This document shows, piece by piece, positions 28,315 through 40,890 of a DNA stretch of 64,000 nt. Positions within the stretch are counted from its first letter, which is position 1. Each line of letters begins with the position of its first letter. The notes beneath the pieces were generated by a model. It saw nothing but the letters and a program-made list of their open reading frames with translations. It was not told the origin of the DNA and made no database searches. A program made the position numbers and the translations under genes. Origin of the DNA: Edolisoma coerulescens (Eukaryota > Chordata > Aves > Passeriformes > Campephagidae); NCBI GenBank assembly GCA_013397115.1, contig VWZW01000996.1:1751611-1815610 (forward strand). Direction: 5' to 3'.

Positions 28315-30209
28315 GGAAGACTTACTTTCCCTTGATCAAGTGAACTCAGGCAGCAATGGAGTATCACTGATACCTGAGTCTCCATTCAGAACTTTAATGT
28401 TGTCTGTAACAAACTCCTGACAGCACCTCTAATAGGAAAACAATGCTTTGTAATCCTCTGCTGCCTTATTTTGTATCAGATGGTCTGACTGTATCTTCCA
28501 TAACTTTCCCCATAGAAGGCTGAATTGCTCCAGGTTATTAAAAGGCAAAACACAAATTTCCTTCAGTTATTCTGACACATTGAAAATAGAAACCAACAGT
28601 TTAATATGAAGAATCTTACTCTTTCATATAAACAATCTTTTATATTACATATATTCATTCTATAATAAAGCATATATCTCTGTCTTCATACATATTTTTA
28701 CAGAAAACCTGCCAATGTAATACAAGGTTTTTCTATGTAACTGTCACATTTATGTAAACTGTATTACAGACCGTTCACTGCCTCCATTTCACTTATTCTT
28801 ATCTTCCACTAAAACCTGTGCAACTTTACCTTGGAGGCTCTTCAGGACTTCAGCTTTTATGATTTTATTTTGTTATTGGTTTTGGTTTTTATAGGGCTCA
28901 AAGCAAACTGCTTTTGGGCACTGTCAGGATACACAGTGATACCACAATATGGTTAATACACATAATAGGCATATCATCATTCCAAAATATCTGTCCAGTC
29001 AAACAGGTAAAAACACACAGCTTGCCTGCATGATGTAGCTACATAGACAAATTCTTTCTAATATAGTGGGAGAGACACAAAAGGCCAGCATTTCAATAGT
29101 GGTATATGCCCCCATTCATATGTTTTTATGTTTAATGCAGTATGGAAATCATTTTAGGACTTGCTACCAGTTTTCTGCAACCTGGAGAAAATTACTTCAA
29201 GTGAATGCAGTCCATTTTACTACCTACATTCTTACAGGAAATTCTTGCAAATAAATACTGTGTTACTGGGCAATACTAAAAATCCAGTGACAGGAGCCTT
29301 TTTAATGAATGTTATGCTCTCGGTAGCGACAACACACCAGGGTTTGGAAAAAAGCAGTTACAGCTGGATGACAGCTTGGGAAAAGGTGTTTTTGCAGAGT
29401 GTCTCATAATGCAGTTGGCATAATTCTTGCCAATGGTAGCGAATATAAGTGCAGCAGCACTGCTTCTTCCAGCTGGATCACAAACCCCTTGATCTGCAGC
29501 TCAAAAGTGATATGTGCTCTAGAGTATTTTTCATGTCAAATGAGACAAGAGTATTCCAAGATAGCCAGAATATATAACGAGTATGTTTGAAAAGATTGAC
29601 ACAATGTGTCTTTGGTCATCTCAACCAGTACTTGTCAGTACAGTAACTTGTTAACATTAAATTGATTCTAAGCTTTTGGGGGAAAGTAGCTAAGCTTCCT
29701 GCAGACTGTGTATTTACATATTGTTTAAAAGGAAAAGTAAAACATCTTGGAGAAATGCAGCTTCTGTTCAGTCTCCAACTGAGAGCACAATGTCTGTATA
29801 CTACAATCAAAATTACTCTGATGATCCAAATTCTCAAAATCTTCTGAAGACCCCACAGAGGTCCTATTACAATATAGAATAAATTAGGTAAGAATGAGCC
29901 AGGCACCTCTGAGCATCACAGCTCAGCTGGGCTCACAAGGCTGTAGTCGGCTGGTAAATACCACCTTCCCCATTGCCTACCCCACAGGGAGCCTGTCCTC
30001 CTCAGGTGGGCTCAGAAGATTTGGCCCCATGCAAATGGCCAGGCTGGTGGAGGTCATCCTGATGGGGTCATGTTTCTGCTGATGTTTAGCAGCAGGGGCA
30101 CCAAGGGCCTGAGCAGAAGTGTGCTGATTCAGAGAGTGGGAGATCCAGAAAGAGAGGAAAAACAGCCTGAGTGCCCCCTTCTGCCCAGCCTGCAAGCAGA
30201 GGTGGGCCT
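28315..30209. other. Unique non-coding stretch, possible CR1-related margin at its right end
   Basis: No gene seen. Short open frames at 29066-29590 overlap one another and carry no domain. From about 29900 the sequence becomes GC-richer and runs into the CR1 endonuclease fragment. It may be further CR1 or another old element, but I could not align 29900-30200 to anything I know. Confidence 0.6.
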
Positions 30210-30722
30210 TTTCTCTTATTACACCAAACATTGGGAACTCGACCTCTTTGTTATCACAGCCTTCTACTATCACATCTCTCATGAACCCTTCGTTATTCAC
30301 AAACAGCAAGTCTAGGAGGGCACCTTTCCTAGCTCACTGTGTTTTTTTGTAAAGAAATTGTCTTCAGGAAACTTAAGGAATTTCCCATCCTTGCTCATCC
30401 CGACAGTGACAGTGTGGTATTCCCAGCTGACATGTGGGAAATTGAAGCCTCCCATAAGGACAAATCCAGAGATTTCTCTTAACTGCCTGTAGAATAACTC
30501 ATCAGTACTATCATTCTGGCTGGGTAATTAAGAGCAGACACCCACAATGACATCTTTGTTTTCCATCCCCCAATTCTTACCCACAGGCTCTCAACCACAT
30601 CAACATTACCTCTAAGGGCTGTAAAGCCAAACTGCTCCCATAAATATGGTGCAACTTTTCCACCTTGCCTTCTCTGCCCATCCCTCCTGAACAGCCTGTT
30701 CTGCCCTCCTGAACAGTGAGGT
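30210..30722 (-). mobile_element. CR1 LINE, internal ORF2 endonuclease fragment
   Basis: A decayed piece of the apurinic-type endonuclease domain of CR1 ORF2, read on the minus strand. The minus-strand translation of 30479-30733 holds NRLFRRDGQRRQGG and VESLWVRIGG, and that of 30209-30309 holds LLFVNNEGFMRDVIVEG. These match, in order and spacing, the CR1 endonuclease segments around the RRDR-GG, ECLWVRI and DLLFVN-EG blocks. The usual Ser-Asp-His catalytic motif after the last block is no longer visible (DNKEVEF in its place), and stop codons and frame changes separate the pieces, so it is inactive. It contains neither the reverse transcriptase nor the 3' tail, which is unusual for CR1 and points to later deletion or rearrangement. 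Confidence 0.85.
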
Positions 30723-32209
30723 GCTCTTACCATTCTGCACCAGTGACACTAAATCTTCTCTACGTAAGTTACAGATTCACAGGAGACAATCTTCACCTGA
30801 AGCATAATGCAAATATCGTTTTGGCAAGTCAGTGCAAGCAACTGTTCAAAAAATTATGCTTTAAGTCTGGTGACACACAAAATTTGCAAATACTCAAGTT
30901 TTTTATAATAATCTCTTCAAGAATTTAATTTTTTCCCTGGATATTCCAAAAGCACTGCAGTCACAACTGAGCAGAGACAACCATAACCCACTCATAAAGC
31001 TCTGCAAGCAAAGCATTGTTCCTTCCCTTTGCACATGACAGCTGCATTCTGGAAATATAGTCAGGGAACACTGTCAGTCAGCCTCAACATGTGATAGAGT
31101 AATACAGGCTTGTCTTCAAGCGGTAGCCGGACATGATGACACCCCCCAATAAAACACTAGATGCCCAGGCTGGGATTCAGCTCCTCTGACTTCAACTAGT
31201 TATATTGCTGCAATTTATATTAAATAATTGCTAAGGTCCCATTATAATTAGTGGAGTGAAAAGTTATCCATGCTTTCTTGAAGTAGACATCCTTAGGACA
31301 CCTTTAGACTGTATTGAGTAGGGCCTCAGTTTTGTTTCCTACACACAGGCACCTTAATGCCATTTAAGATGCCATAATAAAGCTGTCACCTAGAGCCTAG
31401 CACATATGACACAGGACCTATGGACAGTGTTGCTCTTATGAGGGGGCACCTGGAAACCGGAAGAAATACCTGTAGAAACTCAAGTCATACACAAATGATG
31501 CCAAGGAGTAGGCTGCTGCATCAAGCTCTTGATATCTACTCACTATAAAGGCTGTGCAGACCCCACCTGCAAACAGGCACACAGAAGCTAGACTGAGCCA
31601 AATCCCACCCCAGTTTTAGTTCCCTGTTCTGCCAAGGAAGTTTGTATCCTGTATCACCATAGCTCAGAATATTCTACATACATTTTCTATAAAAAATGTG
31701 CTATTGAGAGCAAATACTTAGTAGCAAATAATAGAAAAAATACTTTTTTTTTTCTTTCTTCTATTTCTTGTTCAAAACATGTCCATTCGGCAAGGTTCAG
31801 GAAATGCAATGTCAAGTGCTTATTTAAACAAATTCTTTGACATTTTAGAAAAGGACATGTCTTGTGCCTGTAAATTGCTAATAAACACTTGTTATTTAAG
31901 AAATTATATTAATATGTGACTTTTCTAAGTAATATAAGATACCTGCTGAAGTGAAGAGACATTTTAAAGTTAGGTGTCAAAGAGTAAGTGCACAGCTCCA
32001 CCTCTTATTCTTGCTTTCCTTTTAATACCAGAGTGAGTTTCACAGATTGTGACTGGTAAACTATCATGCTGAAGCAACAGCCTGTGCCAATACAAAATGC
32101 CTGCCTGCAGCCAGTTCCCGGTGCAGTATGAGCTTAGCACTGGATTAATTGGAAAAGCACCTAGGAAATGATAGGTCTGTGCAAGTTTTCAAGAGGTCTT
32201 CCAGCAAGA
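30723..32209. other. Unique non-coding stretch, possible unclassified repeat
   Basis: No gene. The segment 31345-31560 (AATGCCATTTAAGATGCC, then CTAGAGCCTAGCACATATG) has the word use of an old dispersed repeat and shares AATGCCATTTA with 48547-48557, but the similarity does not extend convincingly. A T-rich run lies at 31743-31753. Confidence 0.5.
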
Positions 32210-32326
32210 CAGAATCACAGAATCAGACAAGACATTTGAGATCATCCAATCTACGACCTAACCCCATCTTTTCAACTACGCCACGGCACTGGGTGCCACA
32301 ACCAGTCTTTCCTTAAACACCTGGAC
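32210..32326 (-). mobile_element. CR1 LINE 3' end, second subfamily
   Basis: A short CR1 tail on the minus strand. On the plus strand it opens AGAATCACAGAATCAGACAA, then GAGATCATCCAATCTACGAC, CACGGCACTGGGTGCC and CAGTCTTTCCTTAAACACCT. The CAC(T)GGCACNAAGTGCC and TTAAACACCT blocks are those of the CR1 group whose tail reads CCATGGCACCAAGTGCCTC. This is a different subfamily from the copies at 133, 17631, 40891 and 55725. Only the 3' UTR remains. Confidence 0.85.
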
Positions 32327-35300
32327 TAGCTGGTGTGCAAACAGAAACTGTGTACCCTTGTCACCATCAGTCTTTGTTGTCATCTATCTTATTTTCCCAT
32401 AAGGAGTTTCTTCTCAGAGCTTTGCCTGCCCCTCTTTCGTCATTCATTTTGGCCCTTCACTCTCCCAGATAGCTTTTCGATTGATGATCCACCCTTCTCG
32501 TGGCAAACACACAGATGGAAGCTCACCCTGACACTGTCTTACTTTTCTGCCCTGTTCCTTAGGCTTTGATTAAAGAAAATTTTAACATAAACAATTAAGA
32601 ATATTCTTAATTTAAGCCTAAATCCCACAGAAGTCAGACGCATGAGAGATTTGGCTACAGTCTCTGAACTGGATTAAAATTTGGGATCTCATTATGTTCT
32701 TTAGTGTATTCTTTTCATCTCCTTAGCTCCATTTATAGGCTCTGACTGGAGGAACAGCTCAGTAATTTTCTTTCATAAAGACTGCAAATGCAGAACTCAT
32801 ATTTTCCCTGTGTTTTTTGAATGGAAGGTTAATTTTTCAGGTCTTGCTGAAAGCAAAATTGCTTCTGTGTAAGTTTCCCCCAGTGCAGACTTCAGCTCGC
32901 TCCCTAAGGTAATAGAAAATTAAAATTCTGTAGAAATCAAAAGTACAGGATGAAAAATAATGATGATAAGCAAATTGTATCCCTGATGGGAAATAAATTT
33001 TAAAAATATGGAATACAGACCATTTGGCTAATTGACTTAGATTAAGTGATATTACTCACCACTTCATTGGAAATACATGTTACAGAAGAACAGTAAATAT
33101 TGCAAATGCTGAAGTAAAATTTTCTTGTATCCCTAAGACAGTCTTCCAGCACTTTTATCAGGGGCTGTTGTACTAGATCATTAGGCTTATTACCACTTTA
33201 AAGATATGCCAAAACCTCTGAAAGAGAATTTTAGCAGGCCAAGTTGGCATCATCATCTCCCCACGCTTTCTGAACTTGGACTCATATTCTAAACCACTAA
33301 GCTTCTACAGCAGTGGGAAAGCCAACCTGAGCTACTGTTTACCCTTTCTCAGCAAAAAATTGAGAGTGTCTTTGTAAGAAGTTCAGGTAGAACCAAATAC
33401 TGACCTCTTGTCAGCCTGGACTGTGGAATGTTTTGGGGTTTTTTTACTTTAATAGCATACAACTGCAGTAAGCTTCTATGCTTTGTTGAGCATCCTTTTA
33501 AAATGCATTCTACTTCACTAAATTTGTGTGTCATGTCTTGAGGACATTAGGAAAGCACAGCACTGTATACCAGCTACTTTTTCAATTGTCATTTATACGA
33601 CTTCATGAAGTTCCCTTTCTTATCAAAATACCTAAAATTCTGTCTGGTCAGCACAAATCTAGTCCCAGGAGTCTCTTGAAATTTGAGTTTAAACTGGTCT
33701 TTTCAAGAAGAAATGAGAAAGAAAACCCTAGAAATCAGAAGGGGTGGGGGGAATCTTTTAAGCAGCTATTTATAAATTTCTATTTCATGGCAATATGTTG
33801 AAGCTGCCAAGTAAAGGAAAGTTGACATTGCAGAAGGTGCATAATCATGTGAGGAGTACTTGTGCTTTGGAACAGGAGACTAAAATATATTTGAGTATGC
33901 TTTGCTTCTAAAAATACCTGGATCTATTACCGAATCTTCTGGGGGAAGAAAAAACAATTCCAATCAGAGATTTATTTATAACAGTCAGATTTCAATAAGA
34001 AGACCTCAAAATACAATGTAAGCTTCACTTGTGACAGTATTTTAGCTTCTCAAAATCATGTACATTAGAATGAGACCAGAGGGGCTTTCAGTACTTTAGT
34101 CATGAAGTTAATTTTGCAGTTATTGAATTACTGTGAAATATTATGGGATATGGCACACTGCATTATAATGTATTTGAGGTATAATATATTGCTAAGAGTC
34201 TAAAGAAATATCTACTTAGACATTTAATTTCATTTTCAGACCATACCTCTACCAAAACACTTGGACAAGCTACGGCGTATAAGCCAGGTTCTCAGAAGTG
34301 TAACAACCACATTTCCCTGTTTGTTACCTTAAACAGCAACTATCTTTTCTAAAGCTCCCATACAGGTAAATTTTGAAGTGGAAAACACTCAGCTTTGAGA
34401 TGTTCCACTACATCTTGACACATGCTAATGGATCTCAAGTAGTTTTCAAGATCTGGACACTCTCCTGAAACAGAAGTCTTTCTGCAAGTCTTTATGAGAA
34501 TCTGGACTTGAATTTAAATGTGTTCTGTTACTACTATGCCTATAAACTCAGAGTTCTGAGATAAATGATAGAAATTAGGCCACATTAGTGAGAAACTATT
34601 CTTGCATGTAAAATATGTGATATATTAATTTTTCCTTTTTTTTTTCCAAACATTATCTTTCAGGGTATCCCACCTAAACTCAACAGAATGGTAAGAAGCC
34701 CAAGCAGTATCTGGAGTGATTTCACTTGCTTAAGACTTTATTCAGTCAAAACTGGTATCAAATATTGTATCCATTGAGATATAACAATATCTTTGCAGCT
34801 TCTGCCTCCCCAGATCTACCAGTTAGGCCCAGTGCTGCCTCCCTGTTGTTTTCAGGTGAAGGTCTCCAGTCCTACTGTAAGGACTGGAGAAGAAACCTCC
34901 CACACTTACAAGAAAGTAGCAGACATTACTCTGATTTAAGAAAGGAGGGGGAATATGGAGTCCCCTGAGATTAAAAAAGGTTTAACTGTCCATCTTGTGT
35001 CAGAGTCAGGGTAGATAGGTAAGGATCATGAGGGAGAAAAGACAAATGAACAATAGGCTGTCAAGTCAATATTACTAATGCTTTCTGTTCTAATACTGTT
35101 TGGAAACATCATAGGATGACCAAAGTGAATGCACTTCAGGCTTATGTTATCTCTGCATTTATAAAAGAGATATACATGCGAAAACTGTATTTTTTGGGAT
35201 TTAGAAGCTTCTGACGAATACAAAGAGAAACAGTGTAAGGTAGCTAGTAGGACAGAACAACATCTGATCACAGCCTCGATAGAAGTCCAGACAGCTTTTT

Positions 35301-37671
35301 CAAGAGCCTTCAGCTAAAAAGCCAACTCTAATCAAAACTGATGTCTCAGCAGAAATAATAAATTTACAGATGAGAATAGCCATGCTGAAAGGAAATGCAG
35401 TTTTAAAAACAGTGAAACAAACACAAGAGAATTTTTTTGAAATCCATCAGTGCCAACGTTGGATATTTCAAGCAGTCAGAAAATAAAATGCATTAGCATT
35501 CTCAAATATACAGCATACAGCCTATACAAAAATCACTAATGATTTATGAACTCACTTTGCATTCAGGGATCCTGGCAACTAGCAGTGTGTTGAAAGATTC
35601 CTTGCAGACATAGGCATCTAGTTGCCACACAGAGCAACTCTGAAGCAGCCTAAAGGGCTGAATCAGTTTGCAGCCCCAGGAACAAGATGACAAACATAAT
35701 CACACTGAGTGCTCTTGGCTTCACCTTGCCCTGTCCTACATCTTCTGCCACCCTGCACTGAGCACCACTCAGACAGCATCTTGGCTAAGACTGAAAAAGT
35801 CAGTAAAGACCAGCTGATGGGAGAGTGGCCATTGCGACAGAGGAGTGATTCAGTTCTTTAAAAGGATGGAGTTACTAGTTTGCTGGGGCTATGCAGTGTA
35901 GTGTATTTCATAGTTGGCATTAGAGATCATAATGTGTTCAGATGCTTTTTTGTATGCCTCATGCAGGTCACATCACCTGGCTGACACCATTAACTATTTC
36001 TGCCTTTCAGCAATTGCATACGAATTCTAGGACCTAGCACAGGAAAATCGGCATCCAAACCTTACATCTTACTCAGTACTTTGTCTTTCCAGATGACAGG
36101 AGATATTACAGTGCCAACATCCATTTTCATTAGTTTTTCCATCTCCACTATAAACCAGAGACTTTGCAAAGTAGAAGATATTACATACACACACATTATT
36201 AAAAAGTCAGAGAACATTTGCAAAAGGAAAAAAAATCAGAATTTAGCAGAACATGCATTGAGGTAATATGAAATTTTACTGTGTTTAAGCATTGGCTCCA
36301 AAAGCAGCATGGTAGCAGCTATCAATCTGTCTGCCTTTTGCATAAAAAAAGCATTTTAAGTTGATCTATGCAGGATTCTCATCCTGGCTATTTTTTCTGG
36401 TTTTGTTTGGAGAGTGTTAGTTTTGAGCAGCAACTGTGCATTCCCTGAAACAGATCTCCAGAACTGACTAAATGTTTTTTATGTACAAGTGTACCTGAAT
36501 TAAGACACGCACAGTTGGTAGCCAGGTCACTGTATAGGTATGACCATCATCCTACAATAACAATTTCAGTAAGGTTCAAAACAAATGTTTGCATGTGTTA
36601 AAATAAAGATGCAAAGTATTCAGGATCATATTATTCTATGCCAGTGAAGGAATTTTTAGGGTGCACCTGAGGGCTTTGAAAATAATGGCAGAGTGAGGCA
36701 AAGTTATCCCAGGATAGCGGATTTGAAAATGAGCTTGTTCTCTATATCCCAGTGCTGAGAACTGGACCCTGCAAGCAATGATGATGAGCTCTTCTGTCTG
36801 TCCTTTTGGGAGATGTTGTTCAGTGAATGAATTACTGGACTGCACAGGTCACCAGACCAAAATAGCATGAAGGGGCAGAGAGGCAACTTTCATTAGTGGC
36901 AGCTCACAGTTTATCCTGCAGAGGCCAGACCACTGAAGTTAGCTTAGGCTCCACTGCAAAAGGTGAAACAATGAACTGCCTTTCTTTCATAATCTCTTGC
37001 AGCTATTCTTTCTAATTCAGTCTCTGAGAGCAAATGCAATGACAGCTGCAGGAAAAGTAGAATCAGTGAGGTGGAAAGGGGACATTTCTTGAAGTTGTCA
37101 TAATTAAATTATAGCCATTAACAGAGTAAGCAGAAAAACTGTAAATCATTCTAGCATACAGAGCCAAACACAAAATGTAAGCTTTCTTCCTAATTCATTA
37201 ATTTCCCCACATTCACGTTGCTAGGTATAATTACTCCAAAGGAATTATTAATTAGAAATTATTTTGCATTAGGCAGTTGGAAGACATGAAGCTCCCATCT
37301 GAAATAAAAATCTGTAATGACATTACAACTACTGTTATGGTTTTATAGTAATGTAATATGATTAACTATTACCAAATATATACAAGTATGACTAAGCAAA
37401 CTAATTAACGATGCTGTTTATCATGTCCTTTATTCTGTTAATACTCTACAATTTGTTCCTTTCACAGCAATTTTATTTACGGAAGGAATAATTTTTTCTT
37501 ATACTAATAAGAATTTTGTTATGACAACATGCTTTCATTTTTAAGTACCTTTACAGTGTTTTAGACTGGATTGAGAAGTTCAGCCTGGGAGGGGCTGGAG
37601 TTAATGTGTGAGAACAGGCTGAAAAATGTCCCAAATAAAACAAAGTATATACAGAAAAAAATCATATGGAA
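32327..37671. other. Long unique non-coding stretch with an AT-rich candidate conserved block
   Basis: No gene or transposon recognised over 5.3 kb. Open frames reach 91 codons (33526-33801) and match nothing. The block 37095-37410 is notable: it repeatedly carries homeodomain-core words (CATAATTAAATTATAG at 37099-37114, ATTCATTAATTT near 37194, AATTATTAATTAGAAATT at 37243-37260, CTAATTAACG at 37401-37410) in otherwise non-repetitive sequence. This texture is common in vertebrate developmental enhancers and ultraconserved elements, but conservation must be tested. Confidence 0.6.
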
Positions 37672-37785
37672 TATAGAAACACAGAATCATTTAAGTTAAA
37701 AAAGAATTCCAAGATCATAGAGTCCAACCTTTGACCAAAGACCTCCATGTCAATTAAACCACAGCAGTAAGTGCCATGTCCAGTC
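37672..37785 (-). mobile_element. CR1 LINE 3' end, degraded
   Basis: A diverged CR1 tail on the minus strand. Plus-strand blocks in order: ATAGAAACACAGAATCATTT, AAGATCATAGAGTCCAACCT, CCATGTCAATTAAACCACAG, TAAGTGCCATGTCCA. These follow the CR1 tail type AGAATCATTTAGGTTGG...AAGTCCAACC...CTAAACCATG...TAAGTGCCA. The GGTTGG core is changed to AGTTAA. Only about 115 bp of 3' UTR remain. Confidence 0.8.
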
Positions 37786-40700
37786 AATAACATGTAACAA
37801 TGAAAATTCATATATGGTTTAAAAATAACATTTCTCTTTCCAAATTAAATCGTGGAAATTGCTATGGGCACCACTGCTCGGAAGTAATATCTCTTTTTGA
37901 TCTCTTTTTTTCCTTCCATCACTATGTTCCTGCATTTTTCTCCCTAGTAGAGGAAGGATCCTTTTCAGACAAGGGCACAGTTGTGTAAAAAGACTCCTAA
38001 TGAAGCCCTCATACTCTGGTGTCATGAGTGCCCTTGGTTGCATTAATGTGACCGTGAAGGAAACTTGGATCTGAATGCTACAACCCTCAGGAAGAAAAGC
38101 TTTGGATCCTCATGTGAATTTTATCACTTGGTCCTATATCTATTTAAAACTATGTTACTACAAATTGCTCTAGAATAGCTCAAGAGGATAATCCTTGCTT
38201 AACAGAAGCATCGCATGATAACTTAATCAAGCCTTTTCCATTTGCAGTATAGGCTGTCTGCATCAATCTACATTATTAGTGATCCCAAAGAGATCAGAAG
38301 AACGTGTTTTATGAGGAGGAAGAAATAGCTAAGGGAAATACCAAGTATGATTCACCAGGAACACAAACCACAAAGGGGAATACGAATTGTACAGTAATCA
38401 TGCTAACCCCAGACACTATAGAGATACTTCTTGCCCAGTAATTTAATGTATGTACCAGGCTTAAGACTTCCAGATAGCATGTATACAGAGTGATTTTACA
38501 AGACCTTGCTCTGAGTCCTTGAGAAAATTGGAGCAGGAGGACAGCCCTTCAGGAAGAGTCTGCCTCATCTGCCCTGCTTTTAATACCAGAAGCACCTTTT
38601 TCTGGTAGGATAGGGCTGGGCTGTAGTGCAATTTGAATCCTTATTTTTCACAAAATATGTCGGAGCAGGCGGTAGTGGCAGAATCTTCTCCTTTATCTGT
38701 AGCTATGCCATAATATGTACAGTCCTGGCCATTGGTAAATGTGGCAGAGGGCCTGGGAAGCAGGAGAAACCACACTCTTCTCTCAGCAGAAAGGTGTGTA
38801 ATGAATTCAGATGGTTCATCAAGAAGGGTATCAGAAATTCAAATGTACCCCCATGGGGAGGATGGCCAAGCACTTTCTTGATTTACAAACTCTGTAGCTG
38901 TATTTATTTTAAAAGGCTTATAAAAACCATAAATCAGTGCATTCCTGGTGCTTTATCAACCATCAAAGAAGTCAAATTTGAAAGTAAAACAAATGCCAAA
39001 TGAAACCAGGCTTCTCCTGAGCACAGCAGTTTGAAAGTACCTGATGGACAGATGGATGGATACACAAGGTAGCTCCAGCTGGACTCTTCAGAGCATAAGG
39101 TAGACAGCAAATAGCAAAAAATCAAACTTCCTCCTTAATTTTCTAGTTTTCTGTATCCTGAAAATACTGCTTTCTTAAAGCTGCTATTTGCAGTAGCATT
39201 TGTAGCTGATAGAGCTACCGTTCTGTACAGTTTTGAATAGGTAAGTTATATTTTAGATAGAAAAAGTAAACCAATTAAACCAAGTAAACCATTAAACCAA
39301 TACTCAATCCAAAGGAGGTTTACCTTTTCTACAGTGAAACTGAAATTGTTTTCTCTCTGTCAAAAGACCCAGAGAGTTACTACAAAGTTTTCCTTAAACA
39401 AAAAATAAATATCCATTCACATCTATGTGACAGAGTGTAATATTCAAATACATCTTTAACATATATTAAAAACTTTTCAAAATATGAAAGAAGGTTATAA
39501 CACTTTAATTATTTTTCATTAAAACTCTCAGGGGCAGGAATCCCCCCAAATATATTATTGGCTCAAAGGTGTTGGTCACCACTGTACAATCTTGATCAAA
39601 ACAGCAGTGACCTATATGTTAAAGCCTCATTCAGTTGCATCTTCAAGAAATGGTTGGCAGTGAATATATTTATGTGAAAAACAGGGTTCTGTGTATTTTG
39701 GGGCCAAAGCACAAAAGTAATCTCCAGTGGCAGCAAACAGCATTGTGTCAAACTATAGGTTACCAGTTCACTTTTAATTTAGCAATCTCCCATGCAGCTG
39801 GGCCTTTCCAAGCAGACAGAAAACTGTGCTTAGTTATTCTAAAGGACATTTGGTTTTTCAGAACCAAAGGGGTAAAGACCATGAACATGATATTTTCAAT
39901 AATGCAAAAGGAAAAGTCTGCTTTTCCTGAAGACCCTAAGAAAAGTCACTGGAAAGATAGAGTGCAATAGAGAGAAAATGTGGAATTTGCACTCATCACC
40001 CATCCTGTGTGCTGGAACTTCGACCCAGAATCTCTAAAGTTGTGTCAGCTGGGTAGTTCTCACTGTAGAAAGCAGGAAAAATTTGGAGCCAGGTATTTGA
40101 TATTTCTACTGTAAAGCAAATGTACAGAAACTTTTGTGACCTTGTCAGCTATTTGAGATTTTACAAGGTTTTTATGTTATTTTTATTAGTGTTTAACTCG
40201 GACTGAACTGAGTGGGATTCAAGATAACTGAACAATGTTAGAAAATGCAAATGCTATAGGTATGTCAATCATTAAAATTAGAGTTCTGGGACATGCTGTC
40301 AAAGGTATATTTCAAGATATCCCCCAAAACCAGAATCTTATTGACACTCAGGTTTGGAGGCTGGTAGTAATAAAAACTTGTGCTGGTGATCACTGTTTCT
40401 CTTCTTTCCTTTCTTTCCCCTCAGAATTATTGATATGGCAGAATCACAATGTGGGAATGTAGTCAAACATCAGGAGGGAGCTTGTGATACTGCAAGGCAT
40501 CTTCTTGGTTATCAAAGGGAACCCAATCCTGAACAATCATAAGCATTATGTAGTATACTCTCTTCTTAAAATGGATGAGTTTCTTTTTAAAATCAATTAA
40601 ATTTAACTCCCAATACTCCTTTAGAAATTCAGTTTCAGAAGCTCTTTTCTCTGATGTTTTAAACATCTGTTTAATTCCAATCTGAATTTATTCAAGGCTA

Positions 40701-40890
40701 CTTTATATCCATTTCCTCTTGCGTCAGCACTGTACTTCATCCAAAACAGTTCTTGAACCCCTGATGTATTTATTTATAAGAGCAATTACATCCCTTCTCA
40801 AATCAATCTTACTTTGCTAGAATAAACACGGTTTTTAAAGTATTTTCTGATAAGAATGCTTTCTATTTCCACAGTCATCCTAGTAATTAT
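37786..40890. other. Unique non-coding stretch, no gene seen
   Basis: The open frames at 38626-39003 (125 codons) and 39635-39970 (111 codons) are the largest here. Neither shows a known motif, hydrophobic segment pattern or splice context that supports a gene. I recognise no transposon. Confidence 0.65.

Noticed and set aside
29900..30209. Left extension of the CR1 endonuclease fragment
   Set aside because: GC-richer and adjacent, but I could not match it to CR1 in order, so it is not included in the element.
39635..39970. 111-codon open frame
   Set aside because: No family resemblance, no splice-site support and ordinary AT-rich context.
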